DNA from: Whitmania pigra
Taxonomy: Eukaryota; Annelida; Clitellata; Hirudinida; Haemopidae
DNA length: 64,000 bases
Direction of reading: 5' to 3'
NCBI GenBank assembly: GCA_021613335.1
Contig: JAJTWR010000113.1
Span: forward strand, 3,274,501-3,338,500
The position numbers and the translations under genes were made by a program. Below the pieces are notes generated by a model that saw only the letters and a list, made by a program, of their open reading frames with translations, was not told where the DNA came from and did no database searches. Shown here in pieces: positions 36,222 through 64,000 of this stretch (positions are counted from its first letter, which is position 1; every line of letters starts with the position of its first letter).

Positions 36222-37123
36222 CAATTATAATTGTCATTAATGACATGATAATGTAAATTCCTAGCTTTTTGTTTTTTATTATTATAAAATTTGCATTATA
36301 TTGTGTCTAACTAAGGGCCTCTATTTTGTGATAAATGTTAGGCATACCCATCTTATTTGCTTTGGAAAATCCAGCCATTCAATGTTGCATCTGAGGCTAT
36401 TTTACATCCACTTCAAAACAATTTCAAATTTTAAAGCATAGAATTTTTTAATTACAAATGACAAGAAGCATTTATTCGTTATTAATATATGGTTTGGTTC
36501 AATTGATATCATTGGCTACGTCACTGTTTGACATGATTTTCAAAAATAAATATACTAAACTAAAATTGCTTTAATTTAAATTTTGCAATGATTGCATGTT
36601 TTATTTTCTATAATTTACACAACTGTTTAGATTTCAGAAATAATTCAATATTGAAACACATTGTATTTAAACTATATACATATATAGACAAAATAGTTTT
36701 GTATCACCTGATTGATTATTTTTCACTTGTTATTGTTTACTTGTTAATTGGCCTTGTTATTATGGATTAATGATATATCCCTTATTAATTAATCCCAAAA
36801 CTTTCACATCAACATGCTCTAGATAACCAAGCTAAAACTTCCTGGAATTTATTTGTCCTTGAGTTACAAATTACTGCATGAATATCGAGGTGATCCAAGA
36901 TCAATTAGAAGTGAGAAACCAAGATAACCTAAAAAATGATGCCCCAACATTATAAACAATAAATTTTTGAAATTTAAAGTTTATAACAACTATTTAGGAT
37001 TGTTGGACTTGTAATAAACTTTAAAGCTAAGATAACATGTTAGGGACCATAGCAACAAAGTACAGTGAAAAAATATTAGGACAACAAGGTCTTTAAGAAC
37101 TACAATTTGCATTTTTGAAAGTA
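36222..37123. other. intergenic region upstream of the LRR gene
   Basis: AT-rich. The part from about 36800 to 37290, including exon 1 of the next gene, is repeated in degraded form at 41005-41490. No gene seen. Confidence 0.5.
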
Positions 37124-40100
37124 ATGGCTGGCAAATGCCTTAAGAGTATGACGGACAACTTAATGGAATATACGGTCGTCAACTTTACAGAAGTATTTTC
37201 TGTGAATAGATTAAAAGGTTGGTTTCATAAAAATCCATTACACCCAAAACCTCCATTGTGGGAAACATTTCTTTAAAAAGTCTCAGTAATATCGGACCTA
37301 TATAACTTTAATTTCCTAATATACTTTTAATTATCACAGACATTTTAAATTCAAGAAAAAAGATACTTCCTCCATATTTGTTTGAGAGAATACTTCTTAA
37401 GAGCAAAGATATTAAGTGGTTCATCCATATAGATAATTTGCGAAACCTGTTGCCTTACAGAGATCGTCTACAATGGAAAAACATAGACCTGCTCACATTT
37501 TGTAGATACACAGCGATGGATGAGAGTATCTTACACCAACTAAGTAGAGTGACTTACCCGATTAAATTCTTATCTATTTGGGTTGATATTCTGACGGATG
37601 ACGGTATTAAAAGTGTCTGTGCAATGGGGTCCACAATAGAGAGTTTGCACCTTCGCTATAGAAATAGGTTGAGTACATTTGAACTTACGTTAATGAATGC
37701 CACGAAGAGCGATGTTTAATATTTGCAACAATGGTTAAACTTTCTTTTTCAACCATTTTATTTTAGGTGTTTCACCGATCTTCCAAGTACTCCATTCCCA
37801 AAACTCAAACAACTTTTCCTTAAATGTGACTGGGTTAAAGGGAGACCAAAAGATTCATTAAATATCGATTTTTCTTGTTTTGCTGAAACGTTGAAAGAAC
37901 TGAGATTACAAAAAGAAGTTTTAACAGATTCATCGTATAGCTCTTTAGCAAGTCTTGAGAATCTCAAAGCTTTGTCTCTTCTTTGGATAGCGGAGGGACG
38001 CAACATTAAAGTTCATGATGTTTTAAGTTCATTAAGGCAGTTAAGGTAAGTTATTTAATTTACAGTTGATTACAAATTAATCTGAATCTAAATTATACAC
38101 TGATTTATGATCATATTTGAAGATCGCTGGACTTAAGACAATTTTTAGTTAAAGATGTTCCAAGTTTTGCTGCTGCAATTTCCAAAATGCCAAAATTAGA
38201 AAATTGCGATGCACCTTTTGAGTGGGTTTCACGTTACTCTCTGTTAGCTTTTTGATAGGCAATAACCTAAAAAAGTACTCTTTTATAAAGGCAAGATTTT
38301 GCTGAACTACTTATGAAGTGCAGAAAATGGAAGAAATTTTGCTTCTGCTCAGAATGGTCTAACGTTGGCAATATGCCATCTTATGACAAACTAAAATCGT
38401 CGGCAGATAAGGTTAGAAATGACGTTCCTCTTAATTAAATAGTAACATTAATAATTCAATTTGAGTAGTACAGTAACGCTGAACAATTGATAAGACCAAA
38501 ACTTTATCAATTATTTTCTGAGCAATCGTTAACAAGCAATAACCAAACCTTGACTCCCATCTAGTCATGAGCACATAGGAAATTGCGCACATTGATTTCA
38601 ATGGAATTGGATGGTTTACATTATTTAAAGTTAAAGTTTTTTTTGCACTAGTTCATGAAATCGTGATTATATTTTGAGTATTGAATCTTCCGCGCTGCAA
38701 TTTCATTTAGACAAATGATGTTGCATTTTAAGCAATTTTGAAACATTTAATAACAGCAAGATCAAAAACGAATTTTGAGTAGGCCTAGTAGTAATATTGA
38801 GCACAGTGACAATTGGAATTGCCTGTCAACAGCAACAGTCTGGATACCATTTTGAAGAGCTTCGGAATTACTTTCGAACTTTACAGAAAAATGCGACTGA
38901 GCGCATAATTTTAGAACTAAATTTTATTTTGTTTGATTGCAGATTATAGCATTAGTTTAAAAAAATTGCAAAACACATCATTTATGCGGCGCCTAATTGC
39001 TTATGAGAGTATGCAGTATTTATTCTAAAACATTGCAAATAGACGATCATGTACTTCTCCATTGTCAGGTTTTTTCTATGCATGACGAAACACTGGTGCC
39101 TACCTTCGAGAGGTATGGCACAGATTTCAATGACCCTGTAAGAATCATCGAGGCCCTTTTAAATCTCCTTCCTCGTATTCCCCAAGACCAAATGCAGCAG
39201 GTTGAAAATGTAAGTAAATTGAACACATAAAGCATGTTAAAAATACTTTAGAGGTTAGGTTAATGCAAGCTTTCAGCATTTCGGGTGACAAGCCTAAACT
39301 ACAAAAACATTTTTCTTAATCATGCCAGTAAAATTATATATATTGACTGTTTATATTATTAAATGTACTTATACAATATCTGTTTGGCTGCCCTCTAAAA
39401 GATATTAGTAAAAGCGATAATCATTAATAAATCTTACAATTTCAGACGTTATTGGATATAGCTGCAAAGAATATTGAAGGAAACGTGAAAGTGTATGTTT
39501 TGATCGCTTTTCTTGATTTTGAAATTGTTACGATCAGGTTTTTAAACGTTTTTTTTTTGTAGACTGATAAATCAATTTTTGGACTCTAATCGCTGTTCGC
39601 GGCAGTTTGTGAAGTAGGCGACCAATTTTTATTGTATTTTCAATTTTCAATATAAATATGTTCTTGCAAATATGTTCTTCCATTAGCGCCCATTAGATAA
39701 AAAATAAAAATTTAGAAGTAACTGATTTTTCTTAGGAAACTCATGAACATTGTCTTGAGTTATTACGATTACGAGAATGCATTCGAAGAATTAGGAGCAA
39801 TAATGATTCCCGATACACGTTTTAATGACAATGACGAAGAAGAACGGCGGATAAATTTCTATATATATGTAAGTGACCCTTCTTCTAGACTAACGTTCAT
39901 ATTTAGGTATTCATTTGAATATCGGAATTCGTTGTGAAGAAACTTCATTGCCTTACTATTTCGTCTGCGTCAAGTGTGGTCCCAGGAGCACCACGGTTTC
40001 GAACATTACGACTATTGCCATTAACGCTGGCTCCTGTTCTGATTTGTATGACAATCCTTTATAACCCGTTAAAAAACTCTTAACATCACTGAATTTTAGA

Positions 40101-40497
40101 TGACAAGACAAAATGTGGCTAAGTGTACGAGATATGTGCTTAAAAATAATTTGGGCAATTCATTAAGAATGAAAGTTCTGAGGGGTATATTTTTCATATT
40201 CTATAAGCGGAGAGAGATGCGTAACTTGGGAATGAAAGAGGTTAGGTGTCACAGACTGCTCATTACATGAACAAATACGATTATATTCTAGAACACTGTA
40301 TTATTTGTATTTAGATACATTTGTTAATTGAATATACTTACACGATCTAATTATCTAAATATTTAATATAATTTTTTAATCAGACATTCGAAAGGGCTGT
40401 CGAGAACAATTTCGTCGACGAAGACGCGGTGAACGCTGTGCTGAGAATAGTGGATTTCATTAATGAAGAACATTTTGAGCGGATGGATGGTTATTAA
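37124..40497 (+). CDS. uncharacterised leucine-rich-repeat-like protein, 482 residues
   Basis: Ten exons whose phases fit without a break: 37124-37217, 37340-37688, 37767-38045, 38123-38242, 38291-38411, 39069-39209, 39446-39492, 39563-39613, 39736-39868, 40384-40497. The N-terminus (GKCLKSMTDNLMEY, then ILPPYLFERILL) resembles the short BC-box or F-box-like opening of LRR adaptors such as ZYG11/ZER1-type proteins. Residues about 90-280 contain degenerate leucine-rich repeats (TIESLHLRYRNRL, FPKLKQLFLKCDW, TLKELRLQKEVL, LENLKALSLLWIA, LRSLDLRQFLV). The last 160 residues are helical and acidic (IIEALLNLLPRIPQ, LMNIVLSYYDYENAFEELG, NAVLRIVDFINEEHFE). Inference only: a ubiquitin-ligase substrate adaptor. 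I do not recognise an orthologue. Confidence 0.8.
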
Positions 40498-40559
40498 AAA
40501 AAATTGTTGACGTCCATAAAAGAGGCGCAAGTAAAATTACTTTATCTTCTCGTTTTCTA

Positions 40560-40770
40560 TTGAGTTTATAACCTGATTTGATTTCGGACATACAACCATC
40601 AAAATGGATGTTCGAAGAACTCGTAATTAAGGTTAGCAATATTCGCACTCAGATCGCATGCGTCACATAAATCCTGTCAGTAAAATCTTTCCTAAGAAAA
40701 AGTAAAAAATCCGTTAATCTTGCATTCTGCTAAAATGAACATCGGTTTTGAATCCTGAAGGTATTAAACT
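40560..40770 (-). pseudogene. degraded copy of an unknown coding fragment
   Basis: Similar in base sequence to 41550-41765 (shared TCTCGTTTTCTATTGAGTTT and a matching GTAAAATCT...AAGTAAAAA block), but without an open frame. Confidence 0.5.
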
Positions 40771-40797
40771 AGGATCGCCATTAACGATAATACCATC

Positions 40798-40995
40798 TAG
40801 GGTGGATTTAAAGGGGGTGGGTCGGGGAGCTTTGGCTCGCCTCGTCGTTTGGAAAATATAAAAACAAATTAAGTAAATATATTATAAAAAAAATTAAAAA
40901 TTATAAATGTATTTTAATTTAATATTTTTGAAAAATATTTCAATAACTTACCACTTGACGAAAATATTAGTAAATGTGCCTCTAAATTCGCCCAC
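40798..40995. mobile_element. possible small hAT-like MITE
   Basis: The left end AGGGTGGATTTAAAGGGGGT and the reverse complement of the right end (CAGTGGGCGAATTTAGAGGC) both resemble CAGTGGCGGATTTAGGGG-type hAT termini. AT-rich interior; target duplication not found. Confidence 0.4.
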
Positions 40996-41004
40996 TGGTT
41001 CCAG

Positions 41005-41490
41005 CTAAAAATAGCTAAAACTACCTGGGATCTATTTGTCCTCGAGTTGCAAATTACTGCATAAATTCCTTATCAAGGTGATCCAAGATCATCTAATTAG
41101 AAGTGAGACACCTAATCGAGATAACTTAAAAAAAAATGGCGCCCAATATAAACAATAAATTTTGGAAACTTAAAGTTTATAACACCTGTTTATGACGCAA
41201 TAAACTTTAAGGCTAACTAACTAAGGATAACTTGTTTGCGACCATAACATCAAAGTACAGTGCTAGAAATATTAAGACAACAAGATCTTTAGTGACTACA
41301 ATTTTCATTTCTGAAAGCAATTTGAAAATAATGCTGCCTTAAGAGTATGACGGACAACTTAATTGAATATATAGTCGTCAACTTTACAGAAGTATTTTCT
41401 ACGAATAGATTAAAAGGTTGGTTTCATAAAAGTCCATAAAACCCGAAACCTCAATTAAGCGAAAAACATTTCTTTTAATATTAAGGAATT
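41005..41490. repeat. degraded duplicate of the LRR gene 5' region
   Basis: Matches 36820-37290. The exon-1 equivalent starts near 41333 but reads ATGCTGCCTTAA, so it is closed by a stop. GGACAACTTAATTGAATATA and the donor AAAAGGTTGG are still visible. Confidence 0.8.
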
Positions 41491-41587
41491 TGTACTCTTG
41501 TCTTTATATTTTATTAAACCAAATGCAACAAAAATACTACTCTATTTTCTCGTTTTCTATTGAGTTTAAAAAGTAATTTGATTACTA

Positions 41588-41863
41588 TCATAAGACAATC
41601 ATCAAAATAGACGTTTTCGTTCTTAAGGTTAGCAATGCTGGAACTCTGATCGTATAGGTCAAATAGATCATGTCATTAAAAGGTAAAATCTCGCCCATAG
41701 ATAAGTAAAAATTCTTGCCTTCCATTAAAATGAAATCGTCGTTTTTGAATTCTGAAGGCGGCACGACATAAGCAAAAAGGAATCTAAATAGTTCAATCTT
41801 CAACTTTGGCATAATGTTTGTGCTGATCGATGGCTTTTCTAAAACTTTTTGTCTTTGCACCAA
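41588..41863 (-). pseudogene. unknown coding fragment (91-codon open frame)
   Basis: Open frame with PKLKIELFRFLFAYVVPPSE, FILMEGKNFYLSMGEILPF and MIYLTYTIRVPAL. The wording looks protein-like but I do not recognise a family. A second, broken copy lies at 40560-40770, so it belongs to a duplicated block. No initiation or splice context is convincing. Confidence 0.35.
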
Positions 41864-42009
41864 TTTTATTTATCATAATCATCAATTATAATACTTAAAA
41901 AATTATCCTTCTTATCAATACTTTTTAATAATGCCAAAAAATTATAGATAGATGCGGAAATACACCTAACAAATTAAGTCCCTTTTCTGTAAATATTAAT
42001 CTAACAACT

Positions 42010-43335
42010 TTTTTGAATCTTGTTAACAAGCAATAATAAACAAAAATCTTATTGGTTGAATGGAATAAATAAGCCGATGGGCTCGTTGCAATTTATTATT
42101 CCGTAGCCTTGGTTAGGAGCTCTTAAAATTTAGTTTCTGAGTTGCGAAGTGTGTTCGCTGATTAATATATGCTATTTTAAGAGGATAAATAGAATCAACT
42201 AAAAATGGCTAGTTCCAAAGGTGGAAGAAAGGCTCAGAAAGGATAATCTTGACCGAGTAAGATTCCTCTGTGCGAATTATGTATGAAGTTGCGCTGATAT
42301 TATTACTTATCATTACTTGTGCTTCATTTGCGTTCATGTAAACATTTGGGACTGACTTTTAAATTCGTTCCCGAGACTTCATTAAATTGTTCGTTATAAT
42401 TAATACGCAATTAAAGTCATTAATTACTGAACTTCTGCTTTTCAGCATTACAAGCCAATATTTGACCAGGTTAGTTGGTACCTTTGTTGATAAGGTCCAT
42501 AAGCACATTCAAAAAACTTCTATCTTTAGTCAAAATCAATACTATAAATAGTCTATTCAACATTTCATGTTCATTATCATGCATTACAAATTCCATGAAT
42601 GACTTGCAGTTTGCATGGCAGTGGGGCATTCCACTGAGCCAACTCAAGGCCACCCTAGCCAGAGCTGGTGGCTCTGATTTGCCTCCCAGGGTCATTGAAA
42701 TGGCCCTGCAAAAAGCAGACATGGATAAGAACAAGATTCTTGATTACAAGGAGTTTGTGGAACTGGTAAGTGGAAAGGAATAAACATGTTAATTACTGAC
42801 ATTTATTTTTATGTACCATTTTAGGAGACTAATTGGAAAATGTTTACTAATTATCATTTGGTATAGTATAGAATTTAGTGCCATAACAAAAATTAACCAT
42901 ATCTGTGGCTCAGAGGCTGATATTGCATTTTAATAACGATTTATTATTCAACTAATTATGGTAACTAATTTATGATCAACATCTCATCATAGTTGCGTAA
43001 AGCAATGCTTTAAAAGGAGTCAAGTTGTGACTCAAGACACTGCAATGTTGTCAAGAATTATGTCAATGTCCTGCCCAGCTATAATTAATATTTGGGAATT
43101 TCCATATTTGTCATTTTATCAACATTGGCTTTGAATGGGCATTTATTTTGATCGAGGTTGCGAGAAATGGTTAAGCTAAAACTATAATAATATTTTGTAT
43201 ATAATAATAATAATAATAATATAGTAATCACATTTAGGCATTAGTGAAGCCACTAGTTCTGTCTCAAGGTTTGCTTGGTTACTTGCAAATTAAATCACAC
43301 AGCTTCTATTGTGCTTCCTAAAGACACCTTTAATT
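42010..43335. repeat. segmental duplication, copy 2 (EF-hand segment)
   Basis: Counterpart of 28260-29374 plus 35662-35778. It lacks the 6.27-kb composite transposon and has an AAT-type microsatellite at the corresponding site. Confidence 0.85.
42445..42783 (+). CDS. EF-hand exons resembling rhomboid-related N-terminus, copy 2
   Basis: A short exon 42445-42469 (HYKPIFDQ, acceptor TTTCAG, donor GTTAGT) is followed by 42610-42783 (GIPLSQLKATLARAG, DLPPRVIEMALQKADMDKNK, ILDYKEFVEL, stop). The EF-hand loop is intact. Joined, IFDQF...GIPLSQL fits a first, loop-degenerate EF-hand, as in RHBDL proteins. An ATG at 42205 (MASSK then GT) could be the first exon, but its phase does not fit cleanly. No rhomboid domain downstream. 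Less broken than copy 1. Confidence 0.45.
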
Positions 43336-43504
43336 AACTGACTATTTCATTAATAGAACACAAAAGCAATTACTCATTACAATAATAATTCGTTTCACAT
43401 GTCAGTGATGTATATGTAATTGTATATAATTACCTTCATCTCTTTGATTCCTGTAAAAGCCTAAAAGAACAAGAGCTGAGCGAGTGATGTGCCTGTGATG
43501 GAAC

Positions 43505-43645
43505 ATTCTTCTTAAAAAGCTCCAACTTCTCACTCTAGTGAATTCTGAAGTTGCTGTAAAAAAGATCCAAATGTCCAGAGTGTACTCTTGAATGGCAAAA
43601 ATCAAGTTCCCAGTGTCCATGTTCACAAAACTCCTCAAATTTTAA
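43505..43645 (+). pseudogene. relic of a third caspase last exon
   Basis: LLTLVNSEVAVKK, then after a frameshift KIKFPVSMFTKLLKF and TAA, plus similar bases beyond the stop (ACATTTAGCTCAG versus ACTCAGCTGGCTCAG in caspase B). It corresponds to the end of the small subunit of caspases A and B. An in-frame stop and frameshift are present, and no other caspase exon is nearby. Confidence 0.8.
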
Positions 43646-43649
43646 TTAC

Positions 43650-44935
43650 ACATTTAGCTCAGGGTCCCAGCTATTTTGTCTTTCATTAACCCATTTAGAC
43701 TCTCAGACTTAATGATTGCCTTTTGTTAATCTCCTGCATGATTATTTGCTGAATAAAAATATAAATATACAAATACTACAGGATGTTGAGTTGAATGTAT
43801 ACAAGCAGTCTGGAATTTGTGGGATACTGCAGTCTTAACCACCTGCCAACTGCCTGTCATGGCCCCACAAGAAGCCAAGTGCCATCCATAAATAACATGG
43901 AGCAATTTTAGCCCATTGTTATTCCAATCCATCCCATTGTCAATTTTTTAGCTCCAACCTAAGTAGGTCATTTAAAAATCAATTTACAACACTTCTTAAA
44001 GATTATGCTATTTGGAATTATTTATGGAATTATTATATAATGGCACCAGTTGTCTGTTCAAACTAATTTTGGGCACAGTGCCAAATCCATCAGATGTATA
44101 AATTGATAAATCTGAAGCTTTATAGTCCAAATATCAAATTGACTATTTTAATACATCAAATGAATCTAACATTAAACTATTTCAGAAATGCAAGTTAAAT
44201 GAAAATATTAAAAAAAACAGTTCGGTAGATCTAGCTGACACACGTAATTACAGAAATACAGCGCTAATGGTTATAAAATCATGAAGATAACTCACCTTGC
44301 ATACGAAGCTGTGATTTAATTTTTAGAATTTTAAGAAGTTTAGTGATCTCCGTGAAATTCCAAACATTAAAATCAGAGACAACACCCAAGAAGATTAAAG
44401 AATAATTAATAAACCAAAATTCATTCAAACTCTAACAAACAACATTGGTAAGAATTTAATGCCTTAATAACTCATAAATTTAGAGCAGGCACCAAACCTT
44501 TAAACTTGAAATAATTTGTGAAAACTGAAAGAAACCCACCAACAATGGCTGATTAGTTTTTACTCCAACACTTACTGAAATACTCATTTATAAAATATCA
44601 TTAAACACATACAGGAACGAGAACACATTTTTCATCTAAAGCTTTGGGTAAAAGCAAGAAACAGCAACTTCACAACCAATTCTAACCAAAGAATATCTAT
44701 AAAACTTCCTAACTGCATACATGAAACTTGTATCACAATTCAGTTTGATAAAACAATATTTTGACTAGATAATCTGACTTCCACATTGACATTTAACATC
44801 TACATTTTCTCATTAAAATTGATAAGACCAGACTAGCTAACTGTGAAAACTGCAAAAAGTAGCACAGATTATAATTGTCTGCCATCTATTAAGTAAATGA
44901 AATCTTTCACGCTAACAGAGACGGATTGTATGATC
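43650..44935. other. AT-rich intergenic stretch, no gene seen
   Basis: No coding or transposon signal recognised. The right part should include the 3' UTR of dynamin on the minus strand. Confidence 0.45.
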
Positions 44936-50416
<5,481 letters not shown>

Positions 50417-52711
50417 CCTAACTTGATATTTGAGTCAAGTATGCGATTATTAAAACATAAAGAATGCCAGGAAAGTCAACAAACTCTCCGCAGCTCCCGC
50501 ACAGCACGCCTGGTCGAGAGAATGCTCTTAATTATAATAATAAATCGAAAAATACGGAATCGCAAGTTGATTTCTGATACATTTAACGGCTGAATTGATC
50601 TAACCTCATACAAATTAATAACGCAGTCCCACTGATTGAATTTATTATTAAAGAAATTGTTATTAAAACTTGTTTGATGAAACGGTTCTTTTATGACAAA
50701 TATGATAAATGCCGTTTAAGCGTTGTTTTAAGCGTTTTTAAACAGAAATCATTCATCCAAATTTAAATTGCTCCATAAGAAAATCTAATATCAAATTTAT
50801 TATCCACGATCCTTATAATAAAATGACTTGAAGGTCGACAAGCTTTTGAAAAGAGCCAAGCCTCCTCGAATATTTTTTGGTGCGGTAAATGTACCCTTGC
50901 ATTTGTCTTTCTACATAACTGTTTTCGGGGCCGCCAAGTGGGGAAGTGACAATTTGTTTTGCCCCACCCCAAGTTTAACTGAAATATTATAATCATAACC
51001 TTTTTTTGCTTTTCCAATGCCAAATTGACAACACAGGGGCACAAAAGTTATGTCGGGGGCCCCGACTCCCTGCGAGCTAAGCGACCATCAATATACGTAT
51101 GACTTCACACGAAACCTGGTATTTTGCACCCCTTCCCCTCTCTACAAGCATCCACATCAACTTACGTCCAGCACATCCTTGATGCCTTTCTATAGACATT
51201 GACAATTTAGCATTAAATTTAGTTTAGTAGACAATTGGGCAGTCGCTACAACATCATAAAACTTAGTAATACTAATAATGCTGCAATTTATATAGCGCTT
51301 CAATACAACCTAAGCCAAAAAATATCGCGTCTATGAGTTCACAAGATAACAGAGAATAAGGCCCCCCTCCACGACTTTTCTAGGTTTAAAATTTATAGGT
51401 GCACGCTCGCCATCGAATCATCAAAAAGTTTATTTTGCGATGCTTTCACTATGTTTATTGTTTTTGTGGACGTCCATTAACCCATTTAATTACCTAACCC
51501 GGCCAAGACCATCCGCTTCATTCGGACCCCCTCTCCGCTTGGACTTCATAAATGGATCGCCTCTAATGCTGCTGTCGCTTAACATTTTTGTTCGCAGTTG
51601 CTATCGACTGGAATTAATGTAATAATAATAATATAACAATATTTACAGTGCCACGAGCTTAAGCCTCAGATTATTCACAAAGTCTCACTGCTGAAGTCGA
51701 TGAGACGCTTTAAGATCTCTCTGAGTTAATAAAAGTTGAATAAATGGTATAGCATTTAAACACACAAGTCTTCTAAAGCTTAGAATCTAAACCATCTCAA
51801 TGGCTAGCTTTAACCTATTTTTCAGACTATCTGAAAATGCTTTCCAACATTTCGTGTTTTACAATTTCTTAGCTTTTTCAAAGACTTCTTAGGAGTCTTT
51901 CCTATAATAATATCCTTCAAAGAGATAAAACATCTTTTCAGAATTTTCATTTAAAAAAAAGTAATGGCAAAATGACATTACATTGAGCATGGTTACTCAA
52001 GCAACCGGTGGAATAGATTTGGAATAAGCTGATGTAGCCACAAATGAGAGCTATGCAAATTTAAGCCAAAATAACATAAATAAAAACAATAAATATTACA
52101 CTAAAGAAATGCAAAATAAGAATCTATCACAGAATCCCACTGGCATTTCATCCCCATAGAGAATTCTACACCAGGTGATATGTGAAAAATGATTTTGAAA
52201 GTGTGTTTGTGACATGTTCAAATTTGGTAAAGTTTAGCTGGGATAATATTGCACTATCAAATATAAAATAAACATCTTTGCCAAACACTTAAATTCACTT
52301 GGAGATATTAATGTCATTGATGCACATAGATTTATATAGGAGGAAACTTTAATATTGACCAAGTCAACAGCAATTGTAAGGCACACCTCAAAGCAATTTT
52401 GTAAAAATGAGTGTGGCAATATTAATAATACTTTTTACTTTATCTACAGTTGACATTCAATACTTGCAAAGCTTGAAATGGTATCTAACCAATAAACATT
52501 GTACAAAAATTTACATCGAAGGAATTGAAATTACAACAAAAAGTTAATTCAATGCTGCAGAAAATGTGAACATAAGTAGATAACTTCGTTTTCACAAATA
52601 GCATAAAAAGTTTGAGAACGTGAAGTGAGAAAGCATTCATTTGCTGAAAAATGAAAGCTGCTAATATACAAAGATTAGGAATAAAATAACAAGTTAATAA
52701 ACTCTTATGCT
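50417..52711. other. intergenic region between dynamin and KIF21, no gene seen
   Basis: Contains the dynamin 5' flank (left) and the KIF21 3' UTR (right). GC-richer patches around 50930-51065 (GGGGCCGCCAAGTGGGG, GTCGGGGGCCCCGACTCCC) look like degraded transposon ends, but nothing can be assigned. Confidence 0.45.
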
Positions 52712-63697
<10,986 letters not shown>

Positions 63698-64000
63698 CTG
63701 TCAAAAGAATATTATTTCTATAAAGGTAAACTTATTAATAATTTTAACATTTCTTATTCTGAACAAAACTCCAAAACAACTAAATAAATGACTTTAACCA
63801 TGATGTTAAGAACAAACACCTTAATGAAATGTCTCAAAACCAAAATCACACTGCTATTGTCACACTACAACATTTGAACTCTACTAATAAATGAAAAACC
63901 CACTGGTTATTTTAAAATAAGCATAATCAAGATGCATCTCAATTCTAAACTATATTAATTTAATTGCCTAGAACATTTTTTGGAAAACATTTTTATTTAT

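Overview
The window is nuclear DNA of an invertebrate animal. It is AT-rich, with short GT-AG introns and conserved metazoan genes: alpha-actinin, effector caspases, CWF19L1, dynamin and a KIF21-type kinesin. It is crowded with hAT, Tc1, CR1-like, R2-like and LTR elements. Degenerate CCCTAA/TTAGGG repeats fit a non-arthropod, non-nematode metazoan. The sequence alone does not let me name the species. All calls are from reading translations and splice sites by eye; no search was run.

Layout, left to right. 0.3-3.1 kb: alpha-actinin, minus strand, cut by the left edge. 5.7-6.2 kb: dead Tc1-like transposase. 6.7-7.9 kb: five-exon caspase-3/7-like gene (caspase A). 8.5-11.2 kb: complete CWF19L1, minus strand, eleven exons. 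12.0-14.3 kb: a deleted CR1-like LINE joined to the 3' end of an R2-like element, which runs into a 28S rRNA gene fragment exactly at the canonical R2 target site. 14.9-19.3 kb: a tandem paralogue, caspase B, whose third intron holds a 2.3 kb LTR retrotransposon with identical LTRs and a 5-bp target duplication. That element lacks reverse transcriptase, RNase H and the integrase core but keeps one long reading frame. 21.4-26.0 kb: an intron-bearing PSMD2/RPN1 pseudogene hit by a 1.1 kb hAT element exactly at a splice acceptor and by a 0.5 kb foldback element carrying telomere-like repeats.

26.7-36.2 kb is a mosaic. An EF-hand segment, duplicated again at 42-43 kb, is split by a 6.27 kb composite hAT insertion. 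This carries a dead transposase, a two-pore K+ channel fragment, another hAT fragment and a reverse-transcriptase relic between inverted repeats. Two GST-like C-terminal exons follow. 37.1-40.5 kb: a clean ten-exon gene for a 482-residue leucine-rich-repeat-like protein that I cannot name. 40.5-43.7 kb: duplicated fragments, including a relic of a third caspase. 44.9-50.4 kb: complete dynamin, minus strand. 52.7-63.7 kb: most of a KIF21-type kinesin, minus strand, with motor, coiled coils and C-terminal WD40 repeats, cut by the right edge.

The intact genes are ordinary housekeeping, cytoskeletal and apoptotic genes and form no operon-like system. The unusual biology lies in the mobile DNA: a minimal Gag-protease LTR element, an R2/28S junction outside an obvious rDNA array, a composite hAT carrying host gene pieces, and a telomere-repeat foldback element with a long target duplication.
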